Origin: Rhodohalobacter mucosus
GTDB lineage: Bacteria; Bacteroidota; Rhodothermia; Balneolales; Balneolaceae
Direction: 5' to 3'
DNA length: 64,000 nucleotides
NCBI RefSeq assembly: GCF_003150675.1
Contig: NZ_QGGB01000006.1
Coordinates: forward strand, 62,001-126,000
Positions 17,250 through 27,262 of this stretch are shown one piece after another. A model generated the notes under the pieces. That model searched no databases, was not told the origin of the DNA, and worked only from the letters and a program-made list of their open reading frames with translations. The first letter of the stretch is position 1; every line of letters starts with the position of its first letter. The position numbers and the translations under genes were made by a program.

Positions 17250-17454
17250 GTGATCAAAAGTAACCAACCCCGAAGGGATCCCGATGGGAAAATCACCGGC
17301 GGGCAGATTCTCCGGCGGATCCGTCCTGCGCTGGACGAAAAGAAACCAATGGTCCATCTAAATGGTGGTCGTCACTCCAGGATCTCACCGGTATGGTTTC
17401 TTTCTTGTCGTCCCGCTACGAACGTCTCTAATCGCCGGCCAATCTGCAGGCGGC
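17239..17454. repeat. Palindromic repeat element, copy 2
   Basis: Hairpin GTTACTTTTGA-GTGA-TCAAAAGTAAC, with outer and inner arms as in copy 1. It has an extra small insert (CCCCGAAGGGATCCCGATGG) after the first hairpin. The outermost pair has changed from A-T in copy 1 to G-C here, keeping pairing. It overlaps the end of the antitoxin gene. Confidence 0.85.
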
Positions 17455-17546
17455 CTTCGACTTGAGATCGTGATTCAAAAAACACTTTCTCGGTTACTCT
17501 GTTCGTCTGTTCGTCTGTTTTGCCCGTTCATCCATTGGCCGCGTAA

Positions 17547-19505
17547 TCAGTCTTTCTCCCGATCTTCATCGATGTCTGTCTGGCCGTTTTGGCCGCTGAG
17601 CAGCTCATCCACTTCTTTTCCGGCAATTTCTTCTTTCTCAAGAAGCAGCTCGGCCACTTTTTCCAGTACATCGCGGTTTTCCTTGAGGGTGGTGAGTGCG
17701 CGATCGAACGCTTCCTCGGTAATCTTGTTCACCTCTTCATCAATTTCGCGGGCGGTTGAGTCGCTGTATTCGCGCTGACGGCTCATGTCGCGGCCCAGAA
17801 ACACTTCTTCTTCCTCGCTTCCCAATGAGATATGGCGAAAGCGTTCGCTCATGCCCCAGTCGAGCACCATTTTGCGTGAAAGCTTGGCCACCTGCTTCAG
17901 ATCGTCCTGCGCACCGCTGGTCGAGGTTTCGAAGACAAGCTCCTCTGCGGCGCGTCCGCCCATCACCACCGCGAGACGGTCGAGCAAATACTCCCGTTTG
18001 TAGATATACCTCTCTTTTTCCGGAAACTGCTGCGTGGCGCCCATCGCTTTTCCGCGGGGGATGATGGTGACCTTGTGGATCGGCTCGGAATGCGGAAGAA
18101 CGGCCGCCACCAGCGCATGACCCGCCTCGTGATAGGCGAGCATCTTTTTCTCCTCATCGTCTATCTGAACTCCTTCGCGCTCGAGGCCCATCATCACTTT
18201 GTCGCGTGCGCGATCGATATCGTCCATGGTCACCTTTTTGCGTTTGTCGCGTCCCGCATAGAGAGAGGCCTCGTTGAGCAGGTTTTCCAGATCCGCACCG
18301 CTGAACCCGGGCGTGCTCTGGGCTACTTTCTCCAGGTCCACATCGTCGGCCAGCGGCTTGTTTTTGGCGTGTATCTTCAGGATTTCAACACGCGATTTCT
18401 GGGTGGGCATATCCACCGTCAGCCGTCGGTCGAAGCGGCCGGGACGCAGCAGCGCCTTGTCGAGGATGTCGGGACGGTTGGTGGCGGCCATCACCACCAC
18501 GCCCTCGTTGCGTTCAAAGCCGTCGAGCTCAGAAAGCAGCTGGTTGAGGGTCTGCTCGCGTTCATCGTGTCCGCCGCCAAGCCCTGCGCCGCGCCTTCGG
18601 CCTACGGAGTCGAGCTCGTCAATGAAGATGATGCTGGGGGAGTTCTCCTTCGCCTTTTTGAACATGTCGCGTATCCGCTTGGCGCCCACGCCCACGAACA
18701 TCTCCATAAAATCGGATCCGCTGATGGAGTAAAACGGAACGTCGGCCTCGCCGGCCGCCGCACGGGCCAGTAGCGTTTTGCCGGTGCCGGGCGGACCCAC
18801 AAGAAGCAGTCCCTTCGGCAATTTGGCGCCGATTTCCTTGAAGCGGTCGGGCTCTTTCAGGAACTCAATCACTTCTGTGAGCTCTTTCTTGGTGTTATCA
18901 AGGCCGGCCACATCGTCGAACGTGGTGTCGATGCTTTCAGGTTCCTGCAGCTTGGCCTTGCTCTTGCCGATATTAAAAAACCCCTGACCGCGTGCCCTCA
19001 TGCGCTGGTAGAACATAAATCCGACATAGATGAACAGCAGGATCGGAAAACCGATCAGAAAGAGAGTCCACCAGTTAAAATCCGATTCCGGTTCGGAGGA
19101 TACGGCTACATTCTGCTCCTCAAGTATCGATAAGAGGCGCTCGTCGCCGAACGAGGGGATGTAGGTGATGAAGCGCTCATGCCGCGTGGTATCCTGCTCG
19201 CTGATCTCCAGCACGCGCGGCTCCCGCAGCTCTCCGCGTATCATCTCACCCTGTACGTGCACGCTCTCCACGTTTTCACGGCTGAGCTCCTGGCGGAATT
19301 CGCTGTAGGCAATTTCGGGCGATGTGGAAAAGAGTCCGCCATTCGAGGAGGTAAGCCACGAGATCAGCAAGGCGGTAAAAATTACCCAAAGCAGCAGATT
19401 GCCCCAGGATGCATTCCGTCCGCGTCCGGGCCTCTGTTGTTTCCCCTGCTTTTTCTTTTTGCCGTTTTTGTTCGTTTGATCGGTCTTCTTCTTTTTGTCT
19501 GCCAA
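17547..19505 (-). CDS. ftsH: ATP-dependent zinc metalloprotease FtsH
   Basis: This 652-residue membrane protease degrades misfolded and short-lived membrane and cytosolic proteins. A basic Lys-rich leader (1-30) precedes transmembrane helix 1 (about 33-50), a periplasmic part, helix 2 (about 147-168), the AAA+ domain with Walker A G237-P-P-G-T-G-K-T244, the arginine-rich SRH, and the zinc site H459-E-A-G-H463. The start codon is TTG at 19505: a stop lies three codons upstream in frame and no ATG is available before the first membrane helix. Length and domain order are normal. No obvious operon partner; the upstream gap is full of 7-nt repeats. Confidence 0.97.
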   Translation of the reverse strand: MADKKKKTDQTNKNGKKKKQGKQQRPGRGRNASWGNLLLWVIFTALLISWLTSSNGGLFSTSPEIAYSEFRQELSRENVESVHVQGEMIRGELREPRVLEISEQDTTRHERFITYIPSFGDERLLSILEEQNVAVSSEPESDFNWWTLFLIGFPILLFIYVGFMFYQRMRARGQGFFNIGKSKAKLQEPESIDTTFDDVAGLDNTKKELTEVIEFLKEPDRFKEIGAKLPKGLLLVGPPGTGKTLLARAAAGEADVPFYSISGSDFMEMFVGVGAKRIRDMFKKAKENSPSIIFIDELDSVGRRRGAGLGGGHDEREQTLNQLLSELDGFERNEGVVVMAATNRPDILDKALLRPGRFDRRLTVDMPTQKSRVEILKIHAKNKPLADDVDLEKVAQSTPGFSGADLENLLNEASLYAGRDKRKKVTMDDIDRARDKVMMGLEREGVQIDDEEKKMLAYHEAGHALVAAVLPHSEPIHKVTIIPRGKAMGATQQFPEKERYIYKREYLLDRLAVVMGGRAAEELVFETSTSGAQDDLKQVAKLSRKMVLDWGMSERFRHISLGSEEEEVFLGRDMSRQREYSDSTAREIDEEVNKITEEAFDRALTTLKENRDVLEKVAELLLEKEEIAGKEVDELLSGQNGQTDIDEDREKD

Positions 19506-19587
19506 ATCAGGTCAGTTTTTTGTGAATCGATCTTATTGGTTATAAAACAGTTTTGGGGGAGAAATAGTTTTGAGTGTTTAGATTTAG

Positions 19588-19731
19588 TTGTTGGTGGTTG
19601 GTGGTTGGTGGTTAGTTGTCAGTTGTTAGTTGTCGGTTGTTGGTTGTCAGTTGTGAGTATTGAGTATTGAGTATTGAGTATTGAGTATTGAGAAGGCAGA
19701 AGGCAGAAGGCAAAAGGCAAAAGTGAAAAGT
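19588..19731. repeat. Compound 7-nt repeat array
   Basis: Successive heptamer families with drift: TGGTGGT, then AGTTGTC/AGTTGTT, then GAGTATT (five perfect units), then GGCAGAA/GGCAAAA. The 7-nt phase is kept across most unit changes. Confidence 0.8.
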
Positions 19732-19820
19732 CAAAATGGAGTTTTTTATTTAGAAAAGATCGCAGTTCGTTCATCGTGAATCGTTGTTCGTAAATCATTC
19801 ACATGTCGAACCTTGCCCTT

Positions 19821-19877
19821 TGTAGCCTGTAGCCTGTAGCCTGTAGCCTGTAGCCTGTAGCCTGAACCCTGTACCTT
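19821..19877. repeat. CTGTAGC heptamer array
   Basis: About six nearly perfect TGTAGCC units followed by related TGAACCC and TGTACCT units. The phase of seven is preserved. Confidence 0.85.
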
Positions 19878-19915
19878 GGATCAAGTCACTCATCGTTCAT
19901 CGTCCATCGCCGGTC

Positions 19916-21898
19916 TTAAAGTCCGAACGGATAGGTTTCCGGTACGCCTTTTTCTTTCTTTCGCGGGGGGAGCGGGTTGATGGCGCGGGTTTCATCAAAC
20001 CAGATGTATTCGTCAAACTGGTTCGACAGCGACGCCTGAAAGTAGTGGCTCTGCATTTCGGTACCCGGACGATAGATGACGCCGATGGCGCGTTCCAGCC
20101 GGCTTTTCTCCATCTCGCGTGTAAGCTCTCCGTGGCCTTCTTTGTGCAGCGGAAGCAGGAAGTTGTCGTGTTCTGCCCGGTGCATCAGGCGCTCGAGGCT
20201 CTCATTGTGTGAGGGACGCACGTCCATTACCCGCATCCGGCCGCCCCAGTTGTGGGCCGCGGCCACGGTTCCGTGATCGGTTCCAAACCCGATGTTATAG
20301 GCGTCCTCTTCGAAATGCTCTTTGGCGAGCTGACCGATATTGTGCTCTCCGCGGGCGCCCATCTCTGTGGCGCGTGCGTCACCAACGTGTGAATTGTGTG
20401 CCCACACCACCGCTTTGGCATCGTCACCGCGGTGGTCCATCAGTGAGGTGAGCGTTTTAAACATATGGGTGTCGCGCAGGTTCCAGCTCGACTGCGCCCC
20501 GAAGTACATGCTGCGGTAATATTTCTCCGCATTGGCTACGAGCCGTGCATTCTGCAGGGCATCCAGGTAGCGGGTTCCGTCCTGCTCCGCTTTTTCAATG
20601 CGGCGGGTCAGGATCCTGCGCAGCATCTCCGTGACCTCTTTTTCACATTTGCGGTACTCGTCGCTCATGGCGGCCGCGCCGTAGCTGGTCGGGTCGTTTT
20701 CGTAGGGCGACAGGCAGCCGTAGCGGTTGCGCGCAATCTCGGCGAGCGAGGGATCAAGATCTTCCAGGTAGTCAACGATCGCTTTGATGGAGGAGAACAT
20801 GCTGTAGAAATCGAGTCCGTACACCCCGGTTCTGCTGTCCGGATCAGCGGTTCCCTCGTTGTACTCCTTCAGCCATTTCACAAAACGCAGCACCTCGCCG
20901 TTGTTCCACATCCAGGTGGGGAACCGGGTGAACGGTTCCTCCTCGGGAAGCGGAATGTCCAGATCCCTCACAAACCGGTCGATATGCGCGGCATCCGGCC
21001 AGTCGGCCTCCAGCGATACGATATTAAACCCTTTCTCTTCAATCAGCTTCCTGGTGATCTGTTCACGCAGCCGGTAGAACTCGGAGGTTCCGTGCGTGGC
21101 CTCTCCGATCAGCACTACCCGCGCGTCGCCGATCCGCTCCAGAAGGGGAGAGAGGTCTGCGCTTTCGGGATTGTTGAATGGTTCTGCGGCATCGTTGATG
21201 CGGTCGGTGACGCTCTTTTTCTTTTTGGGGGGAGATTCCTCTTTCGCCTCGCGGTTCACCCAGCCGCCCGTGCCGATCAGCGGCACAAACTGAACCCGTC
21301 CAAGGTCCCGCTCGCTGAATTGCCCGTTGTTGCGTGTAGTGAGAACCAACCGCTGCGTCCGTATCTGGGAACCAACCGGGATCACCATGCGGCCGCCCGG
21401 GGCCAGCTGCTCCTTCAGATCCTCCGGTATCCGGGGGCCTCCAGCCGCCACATTGATGGCGTCAAACGGAGCGTGCTCGGGCCAGCCTTCCGTACCGTCA
21501 CCGTGCAGAATATAAATGTTATCGTAGCCAAGCCTTTCAAACCGTTTGCTTGCGGACTCTGCAAGCGATTTGTGCCGTTCAATGGTATACACCTCTTTTC
21601 CCAGTTCACTCATCACCGCAGCCGCATATCCGGATCCGGTACCCACATCCAGCACCTTCTCATCTTCGCGGATATCCAGAATCTCCGCCGCCAGGGCCAC
21701 GATGTAGGGCTGCGAGATGGTTTGCTCTTCATCGATCGGCAACGGCGCGTCCCGGTAGGCGTACTCAACCAGATCCTTTGAGATAAACTCCTCTCTCGGG
21801 ACCTCCATCATCGCATCAAGTACCCGCTGATTGGTTATCCCTCTTGCTTTCAGCTGTTTTTCCAGCATCTCCTGTTTTTGATCCAGTAAGTCAACCAT
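19916..21898 (-). CDS. Protein-isoaspartate methyltransferase fused to erythromycin esterase-like domain
   Basis: This 660-residue fusion has residues 1-215 as an L-isoaspartyl protein methyltransferase (Pcm) with the SAM motif V82-L-D-V-G-T-G-S-G90 and the family motif T-I-S-Q-P near 60-64. Pcm repairs damaged Asp/Asn residues. After a basic linker (about 220-240), the rest is an erythromycin esterase/EreA-like domain with G-E-A-T-H-G-T near residue 265, E-A-D-W-P-D-A and W-A-H-N-S-H. EreA proteins hydrolyse macrolide lactones, but many relatives have other, unknown substrates. Both halves look intact. Fusion suggests a stress-related role rather than antibiotic resistance as such. An ATG start is used, and 7-nt arrays lie downstream. 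Confidence 0.9.
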   Translation of the reverse strand: MVDLLDQKQEMLEKQLKARGITNQRVLDAMMEVPREEFISKDLVEYAYRDAPLPIDEEQTISQPYIVALAAEILDIREDEKVLDVGTGSGYAAAVMSELGKEVYTIERHKSLAESASKRFERLGYDNIYILHGDGTEGWPEHAPFDAINVAAGGPRIPEDLKEQLAPGGRMVIPVGSQIRTQRLVLTTRNNGQFSERDLGRVQFVPLIGTGGWVNREAKEESPPKKKKSVTDRINDAAEPFNNPESADLSPLLERIGDARVVLIGEATHGTSEFYRLREQITRKLIEEKGFNIVSLEADWPDAAHIDRFVRDLDIPLPEEEPFTRFPTWMWNNGEVLRFVKWLKEYNEGTADPDSRTGVYGLDFYSMFSSIKAIVDYLEDLDPSLAEIARNRYGCLSPYENDPTSYGAAAMSDEYRKCEKEVTEMLRRILTRRIEKAEQDGTRYLDALQNARLVANAEKYYRSMYFGAQSSWNLRDTHMFKTLTSLMDHRGDDAKAVVWAHNSHVGDARATEMGARGEHNIGQLAKEHFEEDAYNIGFGTDHGTVAAAHNWGGRMRVMDVRPSHNESLERLMHRAEHDNFLLPLHKEGHGELTREMEKSRLERAIGVIYRPGTEMQSHYFQASLSNQFDEYIWFDETRAINPLPPRKKEKGVPETYPFGL

Positions 21899-22160
21899 CT
21901 CTTTATCCCTTTTATTCCGTATTAAGCTGCTCTTATTCTATCAACAAAAGAGGAGGGAGGTTCGTTTAATGATTCCCGTTTGTTGATTCCTCTCCGTGTT
22001 CGTAACCAGTTGGCGCCAAATAACATCGGTTCAGAAAAGCCGGATGTTTGATTCTCTTGTTTTCTTAACCGGGGGAAGAGGGATTAGCATTGATTTTACT
22101 CAAATTGCATGAGTTTCCCGGGGGGATCCTTTCGGGGAAAGGGGGACAATTCTGAGCAAA

Positions 22161-23339
22161 CTACTGTCTCGAAATAGTGTTCATTTCACCAAATCCCGGG
22201 GCGCTGAAGAATGCGGATTCGGCCTGTGCAAGGAGGGAAGAGGCGAGACTGACGTGGTTGATGTGGACGTGATCTATGTATGTGGGATTGTCCTTGTTCT
22301 CTCTTTTGCTCCAGAAATGCTCAATCTCATCGGCCAGGTAGAGACGGTCGTCAAGTTTGCCGGATTCCAGCCCGTTGTCTTCAAGAATATCGCGCCGGCT
22401 GTCTGCAACCCGTAAACCCAGCGACAGTCCGCACTCCCGGAATGCCAGGCGGTATGCCGGGGAGGATGAATGGTCTGCCTGAACGGCATAGCTTTTCAGC
22501 CCCTTGAGTGCGTCATCAAAAAGGGTTTGAGGCGATACGGATGCCGGCAGGTCCACATCTGCTGCGAGCTGCGCAGACCGAACCGTATTCAGCAAGAGTC
22601 CGCCAAGGCCGAGAGGGTCGGATGTCTGCCAGTTTTTTCCTTCACAGAGCGCCTCCAGCTGCAGCAAATACTCGCTGAAATCAAACGCATCACCCGTCAA
22701 CCGACGGCAGGTGAGAGCCGTCAGATACCCGTCAAGCCGATCGTGTGCGCCCATCGACAGCACCTGGGGGTAGGAGAGGTCCACGCTCATCTTCCAGAAG
22801 AGATGCAGGTGTTCGTTCGTACTCCTCAGAAAATGTTTCCCCGCGAGGCTTAATTCGGCGGCGTTTTCAACAAGTTTATCCCGGTCGTTCTCCAGATATT
22901 GAGCGGCATGCAGCAGGGCGCTGATCCAGCGCGTGTGGTAGTGATAATACTGGCCGTCCCGGCTCCACTCCCGTTGTGAATCACGCGGCTCGGTCTTTTT
23001 CCGTTCGGGCTGCTTCTTGCCGATTCGGAGTCCGCCCGCGGTCGGGTGCTTTCGTCCTTCCTCCTCACCCAATCCGCTGATCCAGCCGGTCCGCGAATCG
23101 GCGGGGGCAAAGCGTCCCAGGGTGTAGTGTACCTTCTCTATCAGGTGTCTCGCCAGATCTTTGTACGTATCGTCGCCGGTATGAGAGGAGAGGGCCAGAA
23201 AATTCTGTACGGCAAAGGCGTCCGTCCACAGATATCGGTTCTGCTTCTCCTCACCGCCCTTCGTCAGACCGGTTCCCTCTGCGAATTCGTCCATGAGTGT
23301 TTTTGCCGCTGCTACAGAATCGGCTTCCGGGGTTTCCAT
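22161..23339 (-). CDS. Uncharacterised alpha/alpha-toroid-like protein
   Basis: This 392-residue protein has repeated helical segments with W-T-D-A-F-A-V-Q-N-F near 40 and many aromatic and acidic residues, including Q-Y-Y-H-Y-H-T-R-W. The pattern suggests an alpha/alpha-barrel such as glycoside hydrolase or thioredoxin-domain-associated folds, but I cannot assign a family. No signal peptide is visible. It is divergent from nadE, with about 190 bases between starts that must hold both promoters. Confidence 0.6.
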   Translation of the reverse strand: METPEADSVAAAKTLMDEFAEGTGLTKGGEEKQNRYLWTDAFAVQNFLALSSHTGDDTYKDLARHLIEKVHYTLGRFAPADSRTGWISGLGEEEGRKHPTAGGLRIGKKQPERKKTEPRDSQREWSRDGQYYHYHTRWISALLHAAQYLENDRDKLVENAAELSLAGKHFLRSTNEHLHLFWKMSVDLSYPQVLSMGAHDRLDGYLTALTCRRLTGDAFDFSEYLLQLEALCEGKNWQTSDPLGLGGLLLNTVRSAQLAADVDLPASVSPQTLFDDALKGLKSYAVQADHSSSPAYRLAFRECGLSLGLRVADSRRDILEDNGLESGKLDDRLYLADEIEHFWSKRENKDNPTYIDHVHINHVSLASSLLAQAESAFFSAPGFGEMNTISRQ

Positions 23340-23526
23340 ATCAGAATTTTTTATGTTGTTCCTCCATCATATCAAACAATTCTTTCCCCAATGTTGTTTC
23401 ATGACGGGAATGAGCAGCTGATACCGAATCCATGGATCGGCAGAGAGTTGTACATTGACGCAACGGTTCTCTGTATGGTACCTGCAGAACGGCTCAATAC
23501 GCTGAATCAGACAGAAATTAGTTTAT

Positions 23527-25398
23527 ATGGAAATCAACATTGCCGCTTGCCAGATTGAGGTAAAACCGGGACATCCGGATCAAAATTTCGAAAAAATCAG
23601 ATCGCGCGTTTCGGAGGCGAAAAAGAATGGTGATGATATCGTCATTTTTCCGGAGATGGCCGTGCCGGGGTATATCATCGGTGATGAGTGGGAAAACAGC
23701 GCATTTATTAACGACTGCATGAGCTACAATAAACGCATTGCAGAGCTTTCAGAAGGCCTTGTCATTGTGTGGGGCAGCGTGGATGCAGACAAGCAGAAAG
23801 TGGGGGAGGATGGGCGGATCCGTAAGTTCAATACGGCTTTTACGGCTCAGAACGGAAAGATCATCTCACGGGTCTGTAAAACGCTTCACCCCGACTACCG
23901 AGAATTTGACGATGACCGTCACTTCTATTCATCGCGCAAATTGGCACAGGATCGTGGGATGTCGGTCCGTGACTACATACAGCCGCTGACCGTTGATATA
24001 AACGGTGAAGAGAGAAAGATCGGGGTCAGCCTCTGCGAAGATATGTGGAGCGATGACTATTCCATTCACCCGATTGAGATTCTGCTCGATAACGGCGCGG
24101 AATTCATCATCAATATTTCGTGCTCACCATGGACATGGCGGAAAAATGACAAGCGGCACCGTGTGGTGCGCCAGCGTTTGCAGGCGCAAAAAGCCCCGTT
24201 TGTCTATGTGAACAATACGGGAGTTCAGAACAACGGGAAAAACATCTTTCTCTTCGACGGCGGAACCACCATCTATAACCGTGACGGCTCCCTGCGGGAT
24301 ATGTGCCGCGAGTACCGTGATGACGTTATAAGAACCACGCTTTTCAGCAGCCGGACTGATGTGATCAAAAGGCCGGTACTCTCTCACGAACGGGATCAGG
24401 AAGAGCTGTTAAGCGGGCTTATCTATGGGTTGAGGAAATTTTTTGAACTGATAAGAGCCTCAAAAGCAGTAATCGGCATGAGCGGCGGAGTGGACTCATC
24501 GCTGAGCTCCTACCTGGTGAGCAAAGCACTGGGTGCGGAAAATGTGTACGGGGTGAATATGCCGTCTGAATTCAATTCGGACATCACAAAAAGCCTTGCC
24601 CGCCGGATGGCAGAAACCCTCCGTTTGAATTATGCCATTGTTCCCATTCAGGATGTTTATGAGTACTCCGTGGAGCAGCTCGAACAGACTGAATTTACCC
24701 GTCTGGATGCGTCGGGAGTGAAAAAGATGCTTGAGTTAAGCAGCGTGGATAAAGAAAATATACAGTCGCGCGATCGCGGCAGCAGGATATTGGCCGGTAT
24801 TGCTTCGGCACTGGATGCGGTGTTTATCAACAACGGCAACAAGAGTGAAGTGGCAACGGGTTACACCACGCTCTATGGCGATGTGAACGGAGCCGTGGCA
24901 CCGATCGCCGATCTATACAAGACACAGGTGTACGACCTCTGCACATATATAAATTCTGTGGAAAAGAAACAGATATTTCCCGACGAGCTTTTCGACATTC
25001 CCGCTTCAGCTGAACTCAGCGCTGAACAGGATATTGAGAAGGGCGAAGGCGATCCCTTTGCGTACGAGTACCACGACAAGCTGCTTCGTGCCTTCATCGA
25101 GTGGAGGCTCGATCCCGAGGATATTCTTAAGGGATACACGGATGGGAGTTTGTCGGATACTCTTGGTATGGATCGGAATTTTCTTTCAGAATACTTTGCG
25201 AGCGATTCGCTGTTTGTGGAGGATCTGGAGAGAATCTGGAGGCTGTACAAGATAAATTATTTTAAACGCATACAGGCACCGCCGATCATTGCGGTGAGCA
25301 AGCGCGCATTTGGCTTCGACCTCCGCGAGTCGCAGTTAGGCGTGTACTATACCCAGAACTACAAAGAGATGAAGAGAAAACTGCTGGGCGGTGACTGA
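23527..25398 (+). CDS. nadE: Glutamine-dependent NAD+ synthetase
   Basis: This 623-residue two-domain enzyme makes NAD+ from deamido-NAD+, ATP and glutamine. The N-terminal nitrilase-type glutaminase has the triad E43, K118 and C170 (S-L-C-E-D-M-W). The C-terminal synthetase has the ATP-pyrophosphatase P-loop S319-G-G-V-D-S-S, and a later K-S-E-V-A-T-G-Y motif typical of NAD synthetases. Length fits the short two-domain type. ATG 23527 follows a region without a clear ribosome binding site. NAD supply is relevant to the NAD-dependent ligase encoded 3.6 kb downstream, but there is no operon link. Confidence 0.95.
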   Translation: MEINIAACQIEVKPGHPDQNFEKIRSRVSEAKKNGDDIVIFPEMAVPGYIIGDEWENSAFINDCMSYNKRIAELSEGLVIVWGSVDADKQKVGEDGRIRKFNTAFTAQNGKIISRVCKTLHPDYREFDDDRHFYSSRKLAQDRGMSVRDYIQPLTVDINGEERKIGVSLCEDMWSDDYSIHPIEILLDNGAEFIINISCSPWTWRKNDKRHRVVRQRLQAQKAPFVYVNNTGVQNNGKNIFLFDGGTTIYNRDGSLRDMCREYRDDVIRTTLFSSRTDVIKRPVLSHERDQEELLSGLIYGLRKFFELIRASKAVIGMSGGVDSSLSSYLVSKALGAENVYGVNMPSEFNSDITKSLARRMAETLRLNYAIVPIQDVYEYSVEQLEQTEFTRLDASGVKKMLELSSVDKENIQSRDRGSRILAGIASALDAVFINNGNKSEVATGYTTLYGDVNGAVAPIADLYKTQVYDLCTYINSVEKKQIFPDELFDIPASAELSAEQDIEKGEGDPFAYEYHDKLLRAFIEWRLDPEDILKGYTDGSLSDTLGMDRNFLSEYFASDSLFVEDLERIWRLYKINYFKRIQAPPIIAVSKRAFGFDLRESQLGVYYTQNYKEMKRKLLGGD

Positions 25399-25526
25399 GT
25401 GACTTGTGTAGGCTGCCCCGAAAGAGAGTACCGCCTTCAAGCAGGGAGGGGCGAACCATAGTGAAATCTACGCTTATGCCCGCAGGGTAAGGGGGAGTTT
25501 TTTGGTTCATTAGCCTTAAGGAACCA

Positions 25527-25579
25527 TCCCCTCCCATTGGGATGCCTATGGGGAATTCCCCACCTTGGGAAGGAGGGGA
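25527..25579. repeat. GC-rich inverted repeat between nadE and a DUF2267 gene
   Basis: The arms TCCCCTCC (25527-25534) and GGAGGGGA (25572-25579) flank the 12-base perfect palindrome GGGGAATTCCCC (25550-25561). It is probably a small dispersed repeat; there is no T-run, so it is not an obvious terminator. The surrounding gap 25399-25696 has no gene. Confidence 0.5.
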
Positions 25580-25632
25580 CTTATTTCGTCGTCAATTCAT
25601 CGATTTTATATCGACTTCACGACACGTTAATT

Positions 25633-25668
25633 AAAAAAAGCCATTCAACCCGGTGAGGGTGAATGGCT
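25633..25668 (-). terminator. Intrinsic terminator after a DUF2267 gene
   Basis: On the minus strand AGCCATTCACCC pairs with GGGTTGAATGGCT (one bulge) and a run of seven T follows. It lies about 28 bases after the stop of the gene at 25697. Confidence 0.9.
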
Positions 25669-25696
25669 CCGGAAAGATATAGATCGTGCTGTTGAA

Positions 25697-26140
25697 TTAT
25701 GCCAGGCTCTGTGCCTGTTCCGGCCACAATTCACGCAGCTCTTCAGGCAGAACCTTGAGGATATCCTCAATTTCCCCTTCAGAGATATGATTGTTGAGTA
25801 CCCTGAAAACAGTCTGAACGGCGTGCATACTGTTTATTTCAGGTGCTTTGTCTGAAAGATACTCATCGATATGCTCAAGAAATTCTTCCTGAGACCTGTC
25901 TTTACGCGGCGTTGCAGCCGGTTTCCAACCCTCGTAGTAAAAGCCGCTCAGCAAAACCGGCAGTTGCGCACCTATGTGCGCTGCTGTTTCAACCTGCAAC
26001 CGGTCGCGAAGTGCATGGAGGGTGCCCCGGAGTGCTTTAAACGCCTTTTCCCGGTCGTGAAAATTGCCTTCCACGCTTACTTCATCAATTAGTATCATTG
26101 TTTTTTGAACTGTTTTGTCAATTACTGGAAATGCTGCCAT
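25697..26140 (-). CDS. DUF2267 protein (paralogue 1 of 3)
   Basis: This 147-residue protein matches DUF2267: an L-R-G-T-L-H-A-L-R-D-R-L motif at about 38-49, L-P-V-L-L-S-G-F-Y-Y-E-G-W after it, and a second helical repeat V-F-R-V-L-N-N-H-I with E-D-I-L-K-V-L-P-E-E-L. The family is made of helical repeats and is of unknown molecular function, often found near stress genes. The gene is monocistronic with a strong terminator. Two paralogues lie elsewhere in the window. Confidence 0.85.
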   Translation of the reverse strand: MAAFPVIDKTVQKTMILIDEVSVEGNFHDREKAFKALRGTLHALRDRLQVETAAHIGAQLPVLLSGFYYEGWKPAATPRKDRSQEEFLEHIDEYLSDKAPEINSMHAVQTVFRVLNNHISEGEIEDILKVLPEELRELWPEQAQSLA

Positions 26141-26335
26141 GACTGTACCTCTTTTGATTTTTTTAAGCTTTTCAATTCTGTGATTCAGTCTGAATATGAA
26201 TCGTCTCCGATCGTACCTTTAAAACAGAAATGAACAGAATAAAATTTCGATAAAACCTTTGAAATCCTGCTCTGCCATTGATTTCCGGCAGATTTCAGGC
26301 CAAAGCAAAGCGCTATTCGTCCATTCCCCCTCGGC

Positions 26336-27124
26336 TCAATCCTGACAGGACGGGCAAAAGTAGCCTGACCTCCCCGCTGCGGCTATTTTCTCAATGGTTC
26401 CGCCGCATGCGGGACACGCTTCATTTTCCTCCCTGTGTTCCAGCAGAAAATTGTCCGGCATCGGCCGTCCCTGATCCAGGCACTCCACTCTCGTTTCGAT
26501 AACCGACCGCATTGTTCTATAGATCTTCTGAAGGTCGTCTTCACTCAGATCGCTTACTTTTCTTTTGGGATGAATGCGCGACTGGAACAGAATTTCATCC
26601 GACTGCTCATTGCCGATTCCGGCCATCAAATGCTGATCCATGAGTGATGATTTGATCATGCCTCTGCGGTTCTCCATCAGCTTGCGAAAGGTTTCAAAGC
26701 TGAACCCCTCAGAAGAGATATCGGGACCCAGCTCTTTGTCTTCAATAAATGCCTCTTTGGCTTCAGTTAACTCCAGCCTGCCAAACATGCGCATACAGTT
26801 AAACGCCAGCTTATAACCGTTATCAAAATGGAAAACCGCCCGGGGATAATCGGGTTTATGGCCTTCATTTTTGAAGTAGACGGGGCTTCCCGTCATTCCG
26901 AAGTGCATCACCAGGTAGTGCGCGCCCGTAGAGTGCAAAAACAGGTATTTGCCGTAATTGGAGCAGGATGCAAATGCATGTCCGGACAGGTGTTTTTTGA
27001 ACTGCTGCTCACTGTCATTGGCCAGAATCTGGTCGTTGAGTACCTCAATATCCGCAATAGTCTGATTCAGGGCGGTGGATTCGATGTAGTGCTTAAAATG
27101 TATTACTTCGGGCAGTTCCGGCAT
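26336..27124 (-). CDS. Fpg/Nei-family DNA glycosylase
   Basis: This 262-residue base-excision glycosylase/AP lyase removes oxidised bases. I take the second ATG (27124) as start, because it yields M-P-E-L-P-E with the catalytic Pro2 and Glu3 exposed after Met removal; ATG 27130 would bury them. Other features are the lysine in Y-G-K-Y-L, the helix-two-turn-helix A-G-I-G-N-E-Q-S-D-E, and the C-terminal zinc finger C-P-A-C-G ... C-P-S-C. The N-E-Q-S variant replaces the usual N-I-Y-A/V, so substrate preference may differ from classic MutM. It is divergent from polX, with which it could share a repair role. Confidence 0.92.
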   Translation of the reverse strand: MPELPEVIHFKHYIESTALNQTIADIEVLNDQILANDSEQQFKKHLSGHAFASCSNYGKYLFLHSTGAHYLVMHFGMTGSPVYFKNEGHKPDYPRAVFHFDNGYKLAFNCMRMFGRLELTEAKEAFIEDKELGPDISSEGFSFETFRKLMENRRGMIKSSLMDQHLMAGIGNEQSDEILFQSRIHPKRKVSDLSEDDLQKIYRTMRSVIETRVECLDQGRPMPDNFLLEHREENEACPACGGTIEKIAAAGRSGYFCPSCQD

Positions 27125-27262
27125 ATCCATTTGGGCTGAGAAGGTTAATCATGCTGTGATTTACGGCACACTCAGAAAGTTGTCATTCTATGTACTAAAT
27201 ATTAAACGAAACAGGCCTGTTTTTTTGTTCCATTAATAAGCGTTCAAACAATTTAAATCATT

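Larger units (their letters stand above)
19506..19915. other. Repeat-filled intergenic region
   Basis: No gene is seen. The stretch consists largely of heptamer arrays (GGTTGGT, AGTTGTC, GAGTATT, GGCAGAA and CTGTAGC units), annotated separately. The upstream half holds the ftsH leader, where promoter elements could not be recognised. Confidence 0.6.

Noticed and set aside
17106-17357. Minus-strand ORF containing F-D-H-S-K
   Set aside because: F-D-H-S-K is the translation of the palindromic repeat hairpin; the rest is antisense to the antitoxin gene.
20465-21781. 438-residue plus-strand ORF
   Set aside because: Lies wholly antisense to the Pcm-esterase gene, which has clear motifs; a shadow frame of GC-rich coding DNA.
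19916-21898. Antibiotic-resistance call for the erythromycin-esterase domain
   Set aside because: The family is broad and the domain is fused to a repair methyltransferase on the chromosome; a resistance role cannot be supported.
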